Part shown: one piece after another, positions 24,728 through 33,781 of the stretch
How positions within the stretch are numbered: the first letter of the stretch is position 1
Layout: each line of letters opens with the position of its first letter
Source of the DNA: Gammaproteobacteria bacterium
Lineage (GTDB): Bacteria; Pseudomonadota; Gammaproteobacteria; Granulosicoccales; Granulosicoccaceae
NCBI GenBank assembly: GCA_019634245.1
Contig: JAHQVR010000135.1
Coordinates: 1 to 47,959, forward strand
Direction: 5' to 3'
DNA: 47,959 nt
Notes under the pieces: generated by a model
Databases searched by the model: none
Told to the model about the DNA's origin: nothing
Seen by the model: the letters and a program-made list of their open reading frames with translations, nothing else
Made by a program: the position numbers and the translations under genes

Positions 24728-26050
24728 ATGTCCGAAAGTGCCTTGAACAAATTACAAACGGATTTGCATGCGCCGTTAACCCGACATGAAGCCTCCGTTG
24801 AGGCCGATCGCTGCTACTTCTGCTTTGATGCACCCTGTGTCACTGCGTGTCCCACCGGCATTGATATTCCTCTGTTTATCCGACAAATTAAAACGGATAA
24901 CCCGAAAGGTGCAGCGACCACAATCTTCAACGACAATATTTTTGGTGGGATGTGCGCTCGCGTCTGTCCGACAGAAACTTTGTGTGAAGAGAAGTGCGTG
25001 CGTACCGTTGGAGAGGAAAAACCCGTTCTGATCGGACAACTGCAACGGTATGCCACCGATGTGATGATGGCCACGGGCAAACAACCCTTCACTCGAGCCG
25101 CGGAGCGATCGACGAAGATTGCAGTAGTTGGTGCGGGTCCAGCCGGTTTGTCTTGTGCACATCGCCTAGCACTACATGGGCATCAAGTTAAGGTGTTTGA
25201 TGCGGCTGATAAGCCCGGTGGGTTAAATGAATATGGAATTGCCGCCTACAAAACGATTGATGATTTTGCAGCGCGAGAAGTGAACTATATCTTGTCCATC
25301 GGTGGCATTGAGGTGGTTTCTAATCAAGTATTGGGAAAGGACATCACCTTGGAACGGCTCAAAGCTGATTATGATGCTGTTTTTTTAGGGATGGGTTTAG
25401 CCGATGTGAATGTGCTTGGCATCCTTGGCAGTGATTTAGAGGGTGTGCAAGATGCTGTGCAGTTTATCGCACAGTTGCGTCAGGCCACTGAGCTGTCTGC
25501 TCTTCAACCATCGATCGGCAAGCATGTGGTTGTCATCGGTGGCGGTATGACGGCCATAGATGCCGCCGTGCAATCTAAGATGTTGGGTGCAGAGAACGTC
25601 ACCGTGGTTTATCGGCGTGCCCAATCGGATATGAATGCCAGTGAGTTTGAACAACAGCTGGCGCAGAAAAATGGAGTGCTTCTTAGAACGCACTTGCAAC
25701 CTCAGGAAATCCTTGGCGCTGGCGGACAAGTGACCGGTATCCGGTTTGAGTACACGAGTAGCAACCATGGTTCACTCACAGGAAACGGGGAAACACTGGA
25801 CATTGAATGTGATCGCCTGTTGGTGGCGATCGGCCAACAGTTTTTGCCTGATTCGTTGACGGGCAGTGTCGATGTTGCGTTGCAGAGTAATCGCATTAAA
25901 GTCGATGCAGATAGACGCACCAGTGACGAGCGCATTTGGGCGGGAGGTGATTGTATATTAGGTGGTGAAGATTTAACGGTGGCAGCCGTGCAAGATGGCA
26001 AGTTGGCCGCCGAATCGATTCATTCGACATTGGAGAACGTACATGGCTGA
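24728..26050 (+). CDS. preT: NAD-dependent dihydropyrimidine dehydrogenase subunit PreT
   Basis: The 440-residue FAD/NAD subunit has an N-terminal Fe-S domain with Cys clusters CYFCFDAPCVTACPTG and GGMCARVCPTETLCEEKC. An FAD loop VVGAGPAGLSCAHRLA and an NAD(H) loop VVIGGGMTAIDAAVQSK follow. It ends with WAGGDCILGGEDLTVAAVQDGKLAA. With PreA it reduces uracil and thymine to their 5,6-dihydro forms, the first reductive degradation step. AGGAG lies 9 bases before the ATG. preA overlaps by 8 bases. A RutR-type operator overlaps its promoter. Confidence 0.95.
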   Translation: MSESALNKLQTDLHAPLTRHEASVEADRCYFCFDAPCVTACPTGIDIPLFIRQIKTDNPKGAATTIFNDNIFGGMCARVCPTETLCEEKCVRTVGEEKPVLIGQLQRYATDVMMATGKQPFTRAAERSTKIAVVGAGPAGLSCAHRLALHGHQVKVFDAADKPGGLNEYGIAAYKTIDDFAAREVNYILSIGGIEVVSNQVLGKDITLERLKADYDAVFLGMGLADVNVLGILGSDLEGVQDAVQFIAQLRQATELSALQPSIGKHVVVIGGGMTAIDAAVQSKMLGAENVTVVYRRAQSDMNASEFEQQLAQKNGVLLRTHLQPQEILGAGGQVTGIRFEYTSSNHGSLTGNGETLDIECDRLLVAIGQQFLPDSLTGSVDVALQSNRIKVDADRRTSDERIWAGGDCILGGEDLTVAAVQDGKLAAESIHSTLENVHG

Positions 26051-27344
26051 TTTGGCGTCTGACTTTATCGGAATCTCGTCGCCCAATCCGTTTTGGCTGG
26101 CTTCGGCGCCTCCCACGGATAAGCAGCTAAATGTGGTTCGAGCATTCGAAGCCGGTTGGGGTGGCGTTGTTTGGAAAACCCTGGGTGAAGATCCACATAT
26201 TGTGAATGTGAATGGTCCTCGCTATGGTGCCGTGTATTCGTCTGACCGCACTTTAATAGGACTAAACAACATAGAGCTCATAACAGATCGTCCGTTACAG
26301 ACTAATCTGGATGAAATCAAAATCGTTAAAAAAGAGTGGCCCGATAGAGCAATGATTGTGTCTTTGATGGTCCCCTGCGAAGAAAAAAATTGGATAGACA
26401 TCGTTAAGCGAGTGGAAGACACCGGCGCGGATGGCATTGAGTTGAACTTTGGCTGCCCACACGGAATGTCAGAACGGGGTATGGGTTCTGCGGTAGGTCA
26501 AGTACCCGATTACATAGAAATGGTGACCCGTTGGTGTAAAGAGAATACGCACATGCCAGTGATCGTTAAGTTGACGCCTAACATCACTGACATTCGATAT
26601 CCTGCTCGAGCGGCGATGGCAGGGGGTGCCGATGCGGTCTCACTGATCAACACTGTAAGCTCTATTGTTAGCGTTAACCTCGATACTATGTCGCCCGAAC
26701 CCTCTATTGATGGTTGGGGGAGCCACGGAGGGTATTGTGGACCTGCGGTTAAGCCTATAGCGCTTAACATGGTGGCTGAAATCGCCCGCGATCCGCAGAC
26801 CGCACAGATACCTATCTCAGGGATTGGCGGAATTACCACCTGGCGAGACGCGGCAGAATTTCTAAGTCTTGGCGCAGGTAATGTGCAAGTGTGCACAGCT
26901 GCAATGACCTATGGTTTTAAAATCATCGATGAATTGACCACCGGGTTATCCAACTGGATGGATGAAGCGGGCTACCCATCGGTGCAAGCGATCGTCGGTA
27001 AGGCCACACCGAATGTTAAGGACTGGCAGAATTTAAATCTTAATTATGTGGCGAAAGCAAAAATTGATCAGGATTTATGTGTGCAATGTGGACGCTGTCA
27101 TGTCGTATGTGAAGACACCTCTCATCAGGCGATAACCGCTACGGTAAACGGTCAACGTAAATTTGAAGTAATTGATGAAGAGTGTGTGGGTTGTAATCTC
27201 TGCGTCAGTGTCTGTCCTGTGGAGCAGTGCATCACGATGGAACCGATGACGACCGGTGTGGATCCACGCACTGGCGCGGCTATTGACAGCAGCTATGCCA
27301 ACTGGACTACGCATCCGAACAATCCAGGGCGCGTGTCAGAGTGA
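26043..27344 (+). CDS. preA: NAD-dependent dihydropyrimidine dehydrogenase subunit PreA
   Basis: The 433-residue catalytic subunit has an FMN TIM barrel like dihydroorotate dehydrogenase, with GIELNFGCPHGMSERGMGSAVGQ containing the conserved C-P-H-G-M loop. The C-terminus has two 4Fe-4S clusters (CVQCGRCHVVCED and CVGCNLCVSVCPVEQC). The ATG at 26043 is chosen because MADLASDFIGISSPNPFWLASAPP is the normal start and overlaps the preT stop by 8 bases. It forms a heterotetramer with PreT in E. coli. Uracil and thymine are the substrates. Confidence 0.96.
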   Translation: MADLASDFIGISSPNPFWLASAPPTDKQLNVVRAFEAGWGGVVWKTLGEDPHIVNVNGPRYGAVYSSDRTLIGLNNIELITDRPLQTNLDEIKIVKKEWPDRAMIVSLMVPCEEKNWIDIVKRVEDTGADGIELNFGCPHGMSERGMGSAVGQVPDYIEMVTRWCKENTHMPVIVKLTPNITDIRYPARAAMAGGADAVSLINTVSSIVSVNLDTMSPEPSIDGWGSHGGYCGPAVKPIALNMVAEIARDPQTAQIPISGIGGITTWRDAAEFLSLGAGNVQVCTAAMTYGFKIIDELTTGLSNWMDEAGYPSVQAIVGKATPNVKDWQNLNLNYVAKAKIDQDLCVQCGRCHVVCEDTSHQAITATVNGQRKFEVIDEECVGCNLCVSVCPVEQCITMEPMTTGVDPRTGAAIDSSYANWTTHPNNPGRVSE

Positions 27345-27375
27345 GGTTTTGGGTGGAATGGCTTTTCGCGCTGGA

Positions 27376-27948
27376 CTAAGAGAGTGTCAGTGGACCAATC
27401 GCTTCGCACCAGAGGTTGTGCTTTTGAGATAGGGACAAGCTGGCCATGGCAGGGCTGGTCGAGGGCAATGCGGTCATCGACAGTGTCGCTAATCGCTCTG
27501 GTTGTTGCTCCTTTAGCTGTGGCAGCGCATGTTTCTTAAATAGCGATTCCGCAGCCTTTCCATTGAAGAGTATTTTTTCCAGTAGTGGTTGATGCTCGAA
27601 GTAGTGGCAAAAGTCCTGAGCGACTACCGACGCTTTCTGAATCGACGCATCCAAACTTCCAGGTCGTATGCATTGTGCAATAACATCCCACAACGCGATA
27701 TCGAACTTCTCAATGGCGTCTAAGCGTTCACGATAGCCAAGATTGGATATAGCATCGTAGCTGGCTGGTTGATCATCGACGATAGCAAGCATTACCGGCC
27801 AAAAGGCGTTTCTGGGATGTGCGTAGTACTGCTGTTTGTTCAAGGAGGCGACGCCGGGCATTGAACCTAAAATTAGTATTCGAGCCTGCTTCGCTCCCAC
27901 TGGTTTAAACGAACGTAGCCATTGAACTTGCGTGCTGGAATCACTCAC
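27376..27948 (-). CDS. DNA-deoxyinosine glycosylase, uracil-DNA glycosylase superfamily
   Basis: The 190-residue protein has ARILILGSMPGVASLNKQQYYAHPRNAFWPVM near the N-terminus, the glycosylase motif and active-site region of the hypoxanthine/deoxyinosine DNA glycosylase family, and a C-terminal LPSTSPAMA motif-2 loop. It would excise hypoxanthine (deaminated adenine), and perhaps uracil, from DNA. It follows rutR with a 10-base gap and is probably co-transcribed, which would put a base-excision enzyme under pyrimidine-responsive control. Confidence 0.88.
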   Translation of the reverse strand: MSDSSTQVQWLRSFKPVGAKQARILILGSMPGVASLNKQQYYAHPRNAFWPVMLAIVDDQPASYDAISNLGYRERLDAIEKFDIALWDVIAQCIRPGSLDASIQKASVVAQDFCHYFEHQPLLEKILFNGKAAESLFKKHALPQLKEQQPERLATLSMTALPSTSPAMASLSLSQKHNLWCEAIGPLTLS

Positions 27949-27958
27949 AACATCATTT

Positions 27959-28612
27959 TCAGTCAGAGTTATTGGGAAAAGAACCGGAGTAGTTCGGACC
28001 TTTTAAACCGGCCACCAGCACTTGATCCAGGAAAGTTTCCGCATCGGTGTAGAGTTTGTTCGTCGATACCGGTTCCAGGGCCGTGATCTGTGTGGCAAAG
28101 TCGGCATAGTGCTGTGTCGTTGACCAAATCATAAAAAGTAGATGTATCGGTTCAAAGGTTTTTATCTCACCTGATTTCATCCAGCGGCGCAAAATTTTGA
28201 CTTTGTCGTCGACCAGCTGTTTGAGTTCGTTATTCAAATAGGGTCCGATCATGGGTGCACCTTGAAGGATTTCATTGGCAAACAGGCGCGATGCTTCCGG
28301 AGAGGTTTTGGAAAGTGCCAGTTTAGTGCGCACATACCGCTGTATTTCAATCAAAGGATCGCCGTCAGCTCTTAGCTCAGTCAACGGGTTAAGCCAGGAT
28401 GTCAGTGTATGTTCAAGGACAGCGAGATATATGTCATTCTTACGCCGAAAATAGTACAGCACGTTCGCTTTCGACATGCCTGCGGCTGAGGCAATCTGGT
28501 CAACGGTAGTGCCGCGTGGTCCGAAGTTGGAGAAGATGCCAAGAGCCGCGATAATGATTTTGTGCTCATTCTCGGCTTGTATCCGGGTACGCTTACGTTC
28601 GGCAGGTGGCAT
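27959..28612 (-). CDS. rutR: TetR-family regulator of pyrimidine catabolism, RutR-like
   Basis: The 217-residue protein has an N-terminal helix-turn-helix (AALGIFSNFGPRGTTVDQIASAAGMSKANVLYYFRRKNDIY) and a C-terminal RutR-type ligand domain. In that domain, EASRLFANEILQGAPMI, WMKSGEIKTFEPIHLLFMIWSTTQHYADF and the closing TFLDQVLVAGL resemble E. coli RutR. RutR binds uracil or thymine and leaves its palindrome. A perfect consensus site lies 22-37 bases upstream of this start, pointing to autoregulation and control of divergent mmsA. Another lies at preT. Confidence 0.9.
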   Translation of the reverse strand: MPPAERKRTRIQAENEHKIIIAALGIFSNFGPRGTTVDQIASAAGMSKANVLYYFRRKNDIYLAVLEHTLTSWLNPLTELRADGDPLIEIQRYVRTKLALSKTSPEASRLFANEILQGAPMIGPYLNNELKQLVDDKVKILRRWMKSGEIKTFEPIHLLFMIWSTTQHYADFATQITALEPVSTNKLYTDAETFLDQVLVAGLKGPNYSGSFPNNSD

Positions 28613-28633
28613 GATTGGACTTGAATCAAATTG

Positions 28634-28649
28634 TTGACCATTTGGTCAA
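28634..28649. promoter_or_regulatory. Perfect RutR operator between rutR and mmsA
   Basis: TTGACCATTTGGTCAA is a perfect match to the 14 specified bases of the E. coli RutR consensus (TTGACCANNTGGTCAA) and a full palindrome. It lies 22 bases from the rutR start and 83 from mmsA, able to govern both directions. Confidence 0.88.
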
Positions 28650-28731
28650 GATACGATAGCGTTCCTAGGGAGTAAAGTCGAGCATGATTTGTATTTCCAC
28701 ACTACCAATTAAACAGCGAAATCCTTAGAAA

Positions 28732-30219
28732 ATGATCGAAAATCTAGTTGATGGGGCGAGAGTAGGCACTAACAGCGGTCGTACCCAGCCCGTGTTCAAT
28801 CCGGCGTTAGGAAAACCCTGCGATGAGTTAGGGCTATCGAGTGCAGCGGAAGTCAATGCCGCTATTGAATCGGCAGCTGCGGCATTTCCTGCCTGGAGTG
28901 CCACGCCGCCGTTGAAGCGAGCCGCCGTGATGTTTCGGTTTAACGAGCTGCTGTCGCAACGCGCTGACGACATAGCTAAAGAGATCTCTCGCGAGCATGG
29001 AAAGACGCATGAGGATGCTTTGGGAGAAGTACAACGCGGTAAAGAGATCGTTGAGTTCTGCTGTGGTATTCCACAATTACTGAAAGGTGAGTTTTCACGC
29101 AATGTCGGCCCTTCGATCGACAGTTACTCCGATCGTCAGGGGCTTGGTGTTTGTGCCGGTATAACGCCCTTTAATTTCCCCGCTATGGTGCCGTTGTGGA
29201 TGTATCCCGTCGCGATCGCCTGTGGGAATACCTTCGTGTTAAAACCCTCTGAGCGAGATCCATCTGCAGCGATGCTAGTGGCTGAGCTCCTCCACGAAGC
29301 AGGTCTTCCGCCAGGAGTGCTAAACGTTGTCCACGGCGACAAATCAGCGGTGGATACGATTCTGGATAACCCTCTGGTACAAGCTGTGAGTTTTGTGGGT
29401 TCAACACCCATCGCCGAATACGTATATCAACGCGGAACAGCGGCTGGCAAACGGGTGCAGGCGCTCGGTGGTGCGAAGAACCATATGGTTGTTATGCCCG
29501 ATGCCGATTTAGATCAGGCGGTGGATGCATTGATGGGCGCCGGTTATGGTTCTGCCGGTGAACGTTGTATGGCCATCTCCGTGGCTGTGCCGGTTGGCGA
29601 AGAAACGGCTGATCGGCTCATTGAAAAATTAGCACCACGTGTAGAAGCCCTCAAGGTAGGTCCGGCGGATGATCCAGATGCTGAAATGGGCCCGGTGATC
29701 ACACAAGACGCCTATGACCGGATCAAAGGCTTGATCGACTCAGGTGAGAAAGCCGGCGCGAAGCTAGTCGTTGATGGACGGAACCTGAGTTTGCAAGGCT
29801 ATGAGGACGGCTATTTCCTGGGTGGTAGTCTGTTTGACAACGTGACCACCGACATGGACATCTATCGCCAAGAAATCTTTGGGCCGGTTCTGTCGGTCGT
29901 GCGCGCACAGCAGTATAGCGATGCAGTTGAAATGATAAACGCACATGAATACGGCAATGGTACTGCGATTTTCACTCGCGATGGAGACGCTGCACGATCC
30001 TTTGCCGATAGCATTCAGGTAGGGATGGTGGGCATTAACGTCCCCATTCCAGTACCAGTGGCCTACCACAGTTTTGGTGGCTGGAAACGTTCACTGTTTG
30101 GCGACCATTCTATTTACGGTCCTGAGGGTGTACATTTTTATACGCGGTTGAAAACGATTACCAGCCGATGGCCGACTGGGATCAAGGATGGCGCCGTGTT
30201 TTCTTTTCCCACCACTTAA
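28732..30219 (+). CDS. mmsA: (Methyl)malonate-semialdehyde dehydrogenase
   Basis: The 495-residue aldehyde dehydrogenase carries the MMSDH pattern: the catalytic Cys in [14 protein letters not shown]-site [34 protein letters not shown], and [22 protein letters not shown]. It converts malonate semialdehyde and methylmalonate semialdehyde, the products from uracil and thymine via beta-alanine and beta-aminoisobutyrate, to acetyl-CoA and propionyl-CoA. It is the first gene of the operon after the RutR operator. The ribosome site is weak. Confidence 0.95.
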   Translation: MIENLVDGARVGTNSGRTQPVFNPALGKPCDELGLSSAAEVNAAIESAAAAFPAWSATPPLKRAAVMFRFNELLSQRADDIAKEISREHGKTHEDALGEVQRGKEIVEFCCGIPQLLKGEFSRNVGPSIDSYSDRQGLGVCAGITPFNFPAMVPLWMYPVAIACGNTFVLKPSERDPSAAMLVAELLHEAGLPPGVLNVVHGDKSAVDTILDNPLVQAVSFVGSTPIAEYVYQRGTAAGKRVQALGGAKNHMVVMPDADLDQAVDALMGAGYGSAGERCMAISVAVPVGEETADRLIEKLAPRVEALKVGPADDPDAEMGPVITQDAYDRIKGLIDSGEKAGAKLVVDGRNLSLQGYEDGYFLGGSLFDNVTTDMDIYRQEIFGPVLSVVRAQQYSDAVEMINAHEYGNGTAIFTRDGDAARSFADSIQVGMVGINVPIPVPVAYHSFGGWKRSLFGDHSIYGPEGVHFYTRLKTITSRWPTGIKDGAVFSFPTT

Positions 30220-30251
30220 TCGATAGCCCCACGAGCAAACGAGACTGCACA

Positions 30252-31499
30252 ATGGCAATCAACAGCAACATGCGCATTAATAGTGATCGGCTCTGGGAGT
30301 CGATCATGGATATGGCAAAGATCGGCCCTGGTGTCGCAGGGGGTAATAATCGTCAAACGTTAACCGATGAAGACGCCGTTGGCAGGAAGCTTTTTCAAAC
30401 ATGGTGTGAAGACGCAGGCTGCACGATGGGCCTAGATAAGATGGGAACGATGTTCGCGCGCCGTGAAGGTACAGATCCAGAGGCGCTGCCGGTGTATGTC
30501 GGAAGCCATCTCGACACCCAGCCCACGGGGGGTAAATACGATGGGGTATTGGGCGTGCTGGGGGGGTTGGAAATCGTTCGAATGCTCAATGACATGAATG
30601 TTAAAACCAAACACCCTATTGTCGTGGTTAACTGGACCAACGAGGAAGGAACTCGGTTTGCACCGGCGATGGTGGCGTCTGGTGTGTTCGCTGGTATGCA
30701 CACGCTAGATTGGGCGTATGCCCGAGAGGATGCCGATGGCATCAAGTTAGGCGATGAATTAAAACGTGTTGGTTTTTTGGGAGATGAGGAAGTCGGTGAT
30801 CGAAAAATGCATGCGTTTTTTGAGTTGCATATTGAGCAAGGGCCCATACTGGAAAAGGAAAATGTGGACATTGGTGTCGTCACACATGGACAAGGATTGA
30901 AGTGGCTGGAGGTCACACTGACGGGTAAGGAAAGTCATACAGGTTCAACACCCATGCCAATGCGTGTTAATGCGGGGCTGGGAATGGCGCGCATCACCGA
31001 ACTGGTCAATGAGATTGCTCTGAGTCATGCACCCAATGCAGTGGGTGCGATTGGTCATTGCGATGTCTATCCGAACTCTCGCAATATCATCCCTGGCAAA
31101 GTGGTGTTCACGATCGACTTTCGACATCCCGACAAAGAAGTAATCAGTGATATGGAGGCGCGGCTTCGATCCGGTGCTAAGGAAATCGCTGATGACATCG
31201 GTTTGGGTATGGAGATAGAGCAGGTTGGTGGGTTCGATCCTGTGGAGTTCGACGAAAATTGCATCACCGCGGTGCGCAACGCTGCGGAGCGTCTGGGGTA
31301 CAGTCACAGAGATTTAGTGTCAGGAGCAGGCCATGATGCTTGTTGGATCAATCGTGTTGCCCCAACGTCGATGGTGATGTGTCCTTGTGTGGATGGTTTG
31401 TCGCACAATGAAGCAGAGGACATTTCTCAAGAGTGGGCTGCGGCCGGTACCAATGTTCTTTTTCACGCGGTGGTTGAAACCGCACAAATTATTGATTAA
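30252..31499 (+). CDS. Zn-dependent beta-ureidopropionase / N-carbamoyl-amino acid hydrolase (M20 family)
   Basis: The 415-residue amidohydrolase of the AmaB/HyuC group is marked by the metal-binding segments VGSHLDTQPTGGKYDGVLGVLGGLE, NWTNEEGTRF and FFELHIEQGPIL, the linker KESHTGSTPMPMR, and SGAGHDACW. It should hydrolyse N-carbamoyl-beta-alanine and N-carbamoyl-beta-aminoisobutyrate to the amino acids, CO2 and ammonia. The ATG at 30252 removes the overlap with mmsA that the upstream in-frame start (30168) would give. It lies 32 bases after mmsA and 11 before dihydropyrimidinase. Confidence 0.93.
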   Translation: MAINSNMRINSDRLWESIMDMAKIGPGVAGGNNRQTLTDEDAVGRKLFQTWCEDAGCTMGLDKMGTMFARREGTDPEALPVYVGSHLDTQPTGGKYDGVLGVLGGLEIVRMLNDMNVKTKHPIVVVNWTNEEGTRFAPAMVASGVFAGMHTLDWAYAREDADGIKLGDELKRVGFLGDEEVGDRKMHAFFELHIEQGPILEKENVDIGVVTHGQGLKWLEVTLTGKESHTGSTPMPMRVNAGLGMARITELVNEIALSHAPNAVGAIGHCDVYPNSRNIIPGKVVFTIDFRHPDKEVISDMEARLRSGAKEIADDIGLGMEIEQVGGFDPVEFDENCITAVRNAAERLGYSHRDLVSGAGHDACWINRVAPTSMVMCPCVDGLSHNEAEDISQEWAAAGTNVLFHAVVETAQIID

Positions 31500-31510
31500 G
31501 GAGTCGATGC

Positions 31511-32965
31511 ATGTCTACGGTGATTAAAGGTGGCACAGTAGTTACCGCCGATCGCAGCTTTGCGGCAGACGTACTGATCGAAAAAGGTGTTATTAGCGCC
31601 ATCGGGAAAAATCTGAATGGCGACGAATCTCTCGATGCCAGTGGCTGTTACATCATGCCCGGTGGTATCGATCCGCACACGCACTTGGAAATGCCGTTCA
31701 TGGGCACCTACTCCACGGACGATTTTGAATCCGGTACCCGAGCTGCGCTCTCTGGTGGCACCACGATGGTGGTGGACTTCTGCTTGCCCGCACCGGGTCA
31801 ATCGCTACTTGAAGCTCGGCAAATGTGGGACAACAAAACATCTAAGGCCTCTTGCGACTATTCGTTCCATATGGCCATCACCTGGTGGGGTGAACAAGTA
31901 TTTAACGAGATGGCTACCGTGGTCGACAGCGGTATCAATACGTTCAAACATTTCATGGCTTACAAAGGTGCGTTGATGGTTGACGATGAAGAGATGTATT
32001 CATCGTTCAAACGTTGTGCCGCAATTGGAGCGATGCCGTTGGTTCATGCTGAAAATGGCGATGTTGTAGCGCAGTTACAGCAAAGCTTATTGGCCGATGG
32101 TAACAACGGGCCCGAGGGGCACGCCTATTCGCGGCCCACGCAGGTTGAAGGTGAGGCTTGCAATCGAGCGGTGATGATTGCGGATATGGCCGGCGTTCCG
32201 CTGTACATAGTGCATGTGTCATGTGAGGAAGCCCATGAAGCCATTCGACGAGCGCGGCAAAATGGAAAACGCGTGTTTGGTGAACCGCTGATTCAACATT
32301 TAACACTCGATGAGAGCGAGTATTTTCACGAAGACTGGGATCATTCGGCACGGCGTGTGATGTCACCGCCGTTTCGCAACAAAGCCCATCAGGACTCTCT
32401 GTGGGCCGGACTTGCTGCGGGCAGCCTGCAAGTGGTTGCCACCGATCATTGCAGTTTTACCACGGAGCAAAAACGGTTCGGTTTGGGCGACTTCACGAAA
32501 ATTCCCAACGGTACCGGTGGCTTGGAAGATCGATTGCCAGTGCTTTGGACCAAAGGTGTGGGTAGCGGACGTTTGACGATGAATGAGTTTGTCGCGGTGA
32601 CATCAACCAATATTGCGAAAATTCTAAATATGTATCCAAAAAAAGGGGCGATAGTGGAGGGAGCTGATGCTGATATTGTTGTGTGGGACCCTAAGCGCAG
32701 TAAAACCATCTCCAGTCAAACTCAACAGTCTGCCATCGACTACAACGTGTTTGAAGGTATTGAAGTCACTGGCCTTCCCAGATTTACACTGACTCGTGGC
32801 AAGGTTGCGATAGCGGAAAGTGACATTAACACCGAAGAGGGTCATGGTCAGTTTGTGAAACGCGATTCGTATCCGGCAGTAAACCGCGCCTTGTCGAAAT
32901 GGAAGGAATTAACCGCGCCACGGCCGATCGCGCGAGACCCGTCAAAGATGCCTGCCGGGGTGTAG
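31511..32965 (+). CDS. hydA: Dihydropyrimidinase (hydantoinase)
   Basis: The 484-residue cyclic amidohydrolase has HxH metal ligands in GGIDPHTHLEMPFMG, the carboxylated Lys in NTFKHFMAYKGA, further ligands in LVHAENGDV and IVHVSCEEAHE, and ATDHCSF. It opens dihydrouracil or dihydrothymine to the N-carbamoyl acid, the second step after PreTA. AAGGAG lies 7 bases upstream, overlapping the stop of the previous gene. The ABC ATPase starts on the next base after its stop. Confidence 0.95.
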   Translation: MSTVIKGGTVVTADRSFAADVLIEKGVISAIGKNLNGDESLDASGCYIMPGGIDPHTHLEMPFMGTYSTDDFESGTRAALSGGTTMVVDFCLPAPGQSLLEARQMWDNKTSKASCDYSFHMAITWWGEQVFNEMATVVDSGINTFKHFMAYKGALMVDDEEMYSSFKRCAAIGAMPLVHAENGDVVAQLQQSLLADGNNGPEGHAYSRPTQVEGEACNRAVMIADMAGVPLYIVHVSCEEAHEAIRRARQNGKRVFGEPLIQHLTLDESEYFHEDWDHSARRVMSPPFRNKAHQDSLWAGLAAGSLQVVATDHCSFTTEQKRFGLGDFTKIPNGTGGLEDRLPVLWTKGVGSGRLTMNEFVAVTSTNIAKILNMYPKKGAIVEGADADIVVWDPKRSKTISSQTQQSAIDYNVFEGIEVTGLPRFTLTRGKVAIAESDINTEEGHGQFVKRDSYPAVNRALSKWKELTAPRPIARDPSKMPAGV

Positions 32966-33781
32966 GTGCCAAACGCATCGACCGCGAGCTCTGCCGTGGA
33001 TTCTTCTGTCATTGCGGTGAATGATCTGTCGCTGACGTTTCAAACGGGCGATGGGCCTGTGCATGCATTGTCGGATATTAATCTGGATATTGCTCAAGGT
33101 GATTTCGTCTCACTTATTGGTCCTTCTGGTTGTGGCAAAACGACCCTGCTGAGAGTGATTGCTGATCTAGAGCAACCCACTGGTGGAAACGTAAGTGTTA
33201 ATGGAGTATCGCCTCAGGCTGCGAGACAAGCGCGGGCGTACGGCTATGTGTTTCAAGCCGCTGGGCTGTATCCATGGCGAAATATTGCTAAAAATGTTGC
33301 GCTGCCTCTGGAAATTATGGGGTTGGATAGAGCCACTCGTCGGCAACGCATCGCCGATAATTTAGCACTGGTGAATCTCAATGGCTTTGAGAAAAAGTTC
33401 CCCTGGCAACTGTCCGGCGGAATGCAGCAGCGTGCATCTATTGCCCGGGCTCTGGCAGTTGAGCCTGATCTTTTACTTATGGATGAACCCTTTGGTGCAC
33501 TGGATGAAATTGTCCGAGATCATTTGAACGAACAACTACTTCTGCTATGGGCGAAAACCAACAAGACAGTTGTGTTCGTAACTCACTCCATACCTGAAGC
33601 TGTGTACCTGTCGACCCATATCGTTGTGATGTCTCCTCGGCCCGGTCGGATTCAAGACGTTATTGTGAGCGATTTACCCAGCGACAGAACACTGGATATT
33701 CGTGAAACGCCCGAATTTTTAAAGCTGGCCAATCGGGTACGGGATGGTTTACGCGCTGGACATTCTTACGATGATCAGTAA
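32966..33781 (+). CDS. ABC transporter ATPase, nitrate/taurine/pyrimidine type
   Basis: The 271-residue ATPase has Walker A GPSGCGKTT, Q-loop YVFQAAGLYPW, signature LSGGMQQRAS, Walker B LLLMDEPFGALDE and H-loop VFVTHSIPEAV, of the SsuB/TauB/ThiZ group. It begins with GTG directly after the dihydropyrimidinase stop. With the two permeases and binding protein that follow, it forms an importer. Position in the pyrimidine operon argues for uracil, thymine, dihydropyrimidines or hydantoins as substrate. Confidence 0.93.
   Translation: MPNASTASSAVDSSVIAVNDLSLTFQTGDGPVHALSDINLDIAQGDFVSLIGPSGCGKTTLLRVIADLEQPTGGNVSVNGVSPQAARQARAYGYVFQAAGLYPWRNIAKNVALPLEIMGLDRATRRQRIADNLALVNLNGFEKKFPWQLSGGMQQRASIARALAVEPDLLLMDEPFGALDEIVRDHLNEQLLLLWAKTNKTVVFVTHSIPEAVYLSTHIVVMSPRPGRIQDVIVSDLPSDRTLDIRETPEFLKLANRVRDGLRAGHSYDDQ

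Noticed and set aside
30168..30251. Upstream in-frame start for the beta-ureidopropionase
   Set aside because: It lies inside mmsA and the extra 28 residues are not family-like; the ATG at 30252 begins the conserved part.
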